From Rhodobacterales bacterium (GTDB taxonomy: Bacteria > Pseudomonadota > Alphaproteobacteria > Rhodobacterales > Rhodobacteraceae), in the NCBI GenBank assembly GCA_009993005.1, contig JAACUH010000086.1, positions 1 through 36,121 of the forward strand: a stretch of 36,121 nucleotides of DNA, in the 5' to 3' direction. Of the stretch, positions 33,461-36,121 are shown in pieces. The notes beneath the pieces are model-generated. The model did not search any database, was not told the DNA's origin, and worked only from the letters and a program-made list of their open reading frames with translations. The translations under genes were made by a program, and so were the position numbers. Position 1 is the stretch's first letter. The number at the start of each line of letters is the position of its first letter.

Positions 33461-35287
33461 TCAGTGTGATGCCTGCAATTCGTGGCGCAGCATGCGCGAC
33501 AGGTGGCTTCGGCTGTCATTGACGAGGTCGGCCGTGCGCCCCTGTTCGACCACCCGGCCTGCCTGCATCGCATAGACGGTATCGGCAAATGCGACCATCG
33601 ACGGGCGGTGCGCGATGGTCAGCACGGTGATCCGCCCTGCCATGGCGGCAAGCGCGCTGGCCACGCGGGCCTGCGACTGCCAGTCGAGTGCGCTGGTGGC
33701 TTCGTCGAGGATCAGCAAGGCGGGCTTGGCCAGAAACGCCCGTGCCAGCGCGATCCGTTGGCGTTCTCCCCCCGACAGGAGCGTGCCGCGGTCACCCACG
33801 ACCGTGTCGAGCCCCTGTGGCAAGGCCTGCACAAAGTCCAGCGCCGCCGCCTGTGACAGCGCCGCGAAGATGTCCGGTTCGGGCACCGTCGAGGCGCCGG
33901 CGATGAGATTGTCACGGATCGTGCCATGCAGCAGAAACGTCTCTTGCGGCACATAGGCGATATGCTTGCGCCATTGCCGCAGGGCCGCGCCCGCAATGAC
34001 GCGACCATCCACCGCCAGTTGGCCTGTCTCGGGCGAAATCAGCCCGGTGAGGATATCGGCGACGGTGCTCTTGCCCGATCCCGATGGCCCGATCAATGCC
34101 GTGACTTCGCCCACCTTGATCCGGATTGTGCAGTCCGCCAGCGCCGCTGCCGCATCGGGGGCGTCGCCGTAGCGGTATGTCACCCGGTCAAGCGTGATGG
34201 ACATGCGCGGGCGGGCGAGCATGATGGCGATTTCGGGCGCGGCCTCTTCCGCGCTGGCAAGCAGCGTCATGTGCAGCGCCCGGACCCGCCGATAGGCCGG
34301 GAAATCCATCAGAAACTGCTGCGCCTGGCTTTGCAGCGCCAGAAACCTGGGGGCAACCCGCATCAGGACGAGCAGCAACACGATGATCTCGGTGACGCCC
34401 AGCCCCACGACCCGCAGCCCCAGATGCACGAAAAGCGCCGCCCCGGCCGCCAGCGCGATCTGGAACAGGCCCGCCCCCGTCGCATTGCGCCGCACATAGG
34501 CCGCCATATCGATCCGGTCAGTGGCGAGGTTCGCACCGAACTCGCGCAGGTAGCGGGGTTCCTGATTGAGGATCCGCGCTGTCTTGAGCCCGCCGAGGAA
34601 CTGCGACACGATCGCGAACTGCTCGGCCCGGCGCGCCTGGATGCGTTCTCCGAACTGCCGGGCCAGCCGGCGATAGGGGTGCAACAGGAGCAGCGCCAGA
34701 CAGCCAAAGCCGAAGGCAAAAGCGGTCATCGGGACCGAGATGAGCAGACTGAGCAGGAGAAAGATGACCATCCCGATCGCACCTTGCAGGATGCTGAGCG
34801 CCAGAAATCCGGCCTGCTGGATGCGCTCGATCTCGCCGGTGAGCATATGTTCGAGGTCCGACATCCGCAGCCGCACCAGCGCATCCCAGCGGGTCTGCGT
34901 CACCGCGCGGAACATCTCGGTGCGGGTCACATTGGCGAAATCGGTCAGCAGATCAGACAGATAAAGCGCCTTGCGCCGGTTGAATACGGCCTGGAGCGCA
35001 ACCAGCACGACGACGCCGGCCAGCATCGGGCCCAGCCCCAGACTGATATCGGGCAAGGGTATGCCACCGATGCTTCGCCCTCCCAGCGCAATGGTATAAT
35101 CCGGCGCGCCGGCGCCTGTGAGATGCAGGATCGGCAAGAGAAGCAGGATCGTCGCGCCTTCGGTCAGGCTGCCCAGCAGCAGGAACCCCAGCGCGATCCA
35201 GAGCCGCCGTCCCGCTGTCCTGCGCATCGCCTCCAGAAGGTCGAGGACGCCAGCCAACCCCCCTTGTCCGGCCGCAGGCACCGTCAT
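33461..35287 (-). CDS. ABC exporter, fused permease and ATPase
   Basis: A 608-residue half transporter. About six transmembrane helices lie in residues 28-320. The ATPase has Walker A LIGPSGSGKST (about 396-406), Q-loop YVPQETFLLHGTIRDN, signature LLSGGERQRIALARAF (about 500), Walker B LLILDEATSALD and the H-loop in TIAHRPS. This is an MsbA/peptide-exporter type. Its ATG overlaps the stop of the HPr-kinase-like gene (35284-35287), so they form one unit. Cargo could be a peptide, lipid or glycan; no peptidase C39 domain is present. Confidence 0.9.
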   Translation of the reverse strand: MTVPAAGQGGLAGVLDLLEAMRRTAGRRLWIALGFLLLGSLTEGATILLLLPILHLTGAGAPDYTIALGGRSIGGIPLPDISLGLGPMLAGVVVLVALQAVFNRRKALYLSDLLTDFANVTRTEMFRAVTQTRWDALVRLRMSDLEHMLTGEIERIQQAGFLALSILQGAIGMVIFLLLSLLISVPMTAFAFGFGCLALLLLHPYRRLARQFGERIQARRAEQFAIVSQFLGGLKTARILNQEPRYLREFGANLATDRIDMAAYVRRNATGAGLFQIALAAGAALFVHLGLRVVGLGVTEIIVLLLVLMRVAPRFLALQSQAQQFLMDFPAYRRVRALHMTLLASAEEAAPEIAIMLARPRMSITLDRVTYRYGDAPDAAAALADCTIRIKVGEVTALIGPSGSGKSTVADILTGLISPETGQLAVDGRVIAGAALRQWRKHIAYVPQETFLLHGTIRDNLIAGASTVPEPDIFAALSQAAALDFVQALPQGLDTVVGDRGTLLSGGERQRIALARAFLAKPALLILDEATSALDWQSQARVASALAAMAGRITVLTIAHRPSMVAFADTVYAMQAGRVVEQGRTADLVNDSRSHLSRMLRHELQASH

Positions 35288-36121
35288 GTCGTCACGTCCC
35301 GTTCGATCTCGGCGATCACGGCAGGCAACCGGTCGAGCCCGTCGGGCACGACAAGCCGCCGCAGCACGCCGCGCTGTGCAAGGCCCACCACCTGCCGGAA
35401 ATGTCGCGCCGCGGCGTCGCCCGCCAGCGCGTCGCCGCCAAAGCGCGCGATATAGGCAAACCGCATCAGAAGCGAGATCGCCGCCGGGATCGGCACGGGC
35501 GACACCGACAGGGCGCGCCCCCGTTCGATCGCATAGATCCGCGCAAGCGGCGTCACCGGCGCGAGCTGGTCCGCGGGGATCAGCACGCGATGCTTGTCGA
35601 TTGCCGCATGCACCTGCGGGCGCACCGTCACGCGTGGCGGGTCCAATTGCGCGAGAGCGGCCGATGACAGCTTTACCTGACCAAAGGCCGGCAGCAGACG
35701 CGCGCCCGCGGCGAGGTCGAAGGCCACGATATCGTCAGCGATGAGCCGGTGACCGGCGGCAAGCAAGCTGCTCGCCGTCGTCGATTTGCCTGCGCCCTTG
35801 TCGCCCATGATGATGACGCCCGCCCCCGCCACGCTGACGGCGCTGGCATGCAGCAGCAGATAGCCCGCCTGGAACAGCGCCACCGCCAGAACCGGCCCCA
35901 GCAAAGGGAAGGCCAGCAGGTCGTCCGTCACCCCGGGCACCGGATCGACAAGGATCTCGCGGCCGCCCGTGATGCGGAACGCGCCGATCTGCTGCCACCA
36001 CATGCAGGCAGTCCCGGCGTCGAGGATCCGGTCATTTCCGCCGCCAGCCGACACGTCGATCCCGAGCGCCGCGCGGCGGATCGTCAGGTCGGCCGGTGCG
36101 GATGCGGCCTGTGCGGATGCG
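35284..36121 (-). CDS. HPr-kinase-like P-loop protein, 5' end outside window
   Basis: A GTG at 36054 would give 256 residues, but the frame stays open to the right edge and the extra residues (ADLTIRRAALGID) look like the N-terminal strands of the family, so the gene probably begins outside. The kinase core has LLLHASAVSVAG, Walker A IMGDKGAGKSTTASSL and HRLIADDIVAFD, as in HPr kinase/phosphorylase C-terminal domains and related serine kinases. Relatives occur with PqqD-like proteins (HPr-rel systems) or in lasso-peptide loci, where they modify a peptide. The ABC exporter next to it would fit either. Confidence 0.78.
   Translation of the reverse strand, partial: ASAQAASAPADLTIRRAALGIDVSAGGGNDRILDAGTACMWWQQIGAFRITGGREILVDPVPGVTDDLLAFPLLGPVLAVALFQAGYLLLHASAVSVAGAGVIIMGDKGAGKSTTASSLLAAGHRLIADDIVAFDLAAGARLLPAFGQVKLSSAALAQLDPPRVTVRPQVHAAIDKHRVLIPADQLAPVTPLARIYAIERGRALSVSPVPIPAAISLLMRFAYIARFGGDALAGDAAARHFRQVVGLAQRGVLRRLVVPDGLDRLPAVIAEIERDVTT
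36091..36120. repeat. 15-bp tandem repeat at right edge, at least 2 copies
   Basis: GGCCGGTGCGGATGC is followed by GGCCTGTGCGGATGC, one base different; on the minus strand they encode ASAPA and ASAQA in the kinase frame. The array may continue past the window. Confidence 0.8.

Noticed and set aside
33926-35455. A 509-codon plus-strand frame
   Set aside because: It is antisense to the ABC exporter; Gln/Arg/His-rich with no domain.

Overview
The window is high-GC, densely packed DNA with short intergenic gaps, many ATGA start/stop overlaps and long spurious antisense frames. Gene content and order (nagZ-scpA-scpB, a DksA with a reduced zinc finger, edd-eda, DUF2927, a MoxR/VWA pair) point to an alphaproteobacterium of the Rhodobacterales (Roseobacter/Paracoccus type). 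This is inferred from protein families, not from a database search. I see no rRNA, tRNA, CRISPR array, insertion sequence or prophage.

Left part (1-11.7 kb), mostly housekeeping. A truncated PACE-type efflux protein lies at the left edge. It is followed, all on the minus strand and reading leftwards, by SPOR protein > nagZ > scpA > scpB, with argS and a dGTPase-like gene upstream of these. A divergent promoter region separates the dGTPase gene from erpA on the plus strand. Then come a methyltransferase-TPR fusion and xth (plus), a FAD monooxygenase and dksA (minus).

Middle (11.7-22.1 kb). A plus-strand group holds a MoxR AAA+ ATPase, a possible 25-aa leader ORF, a DUF2927 lipoprotein, a 56-aa membrane protein and a VWA protein with an altered MIDAS. 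A second plus-strand set holds a small membrane protein, a DedA protein and an M48 peptidase. A PIN-domain protein overlaps an RlmI-like RNA methyltransferase on the minus strand. The Entner-Doudoroff genes edd and eda follow, with a LacI-type palindrome over the edd promoter and a long inverted repeat between them. Half of that repeat recurs at 17.5 kb.

Right part (22.1-36.1 kb), an exopolysaccharide locus resembling the succinoglycan exo genes. It holds a Wzx-type flippase and a secreted ExoK-like GH16 glycanase (minus), then a sulfotransferase, GalU, ExoL-like, ExoA-like and ExoM-like glycosyltransferases and an ExoP/Wzc-like co-polymerase (plus). The four genes from ExoL-like to ExoP-like are joined by start/stop overlaps. 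A small ExoX/SyrA-like membrane protein follows. On the minus strand are an ABC exporter and, running off the right edge, an HPr-kinase-like P-loop protein. GalU makes UDP-glucose, the glycosyltransferases build the repeat unit, the flippase and co-polymerase export and polymerise it, GH16 trims it, and the sulfotransferase may decorate it.

The most unusual feature is that short tandem repeats with unit lengths divisible by three (12, 15 and 27 bp) occur at least seven times between 24.1 kb and the right end. They extend or interrupt EPS proteins in frame, and I saw none in the 24 kb of neighbouring genes.
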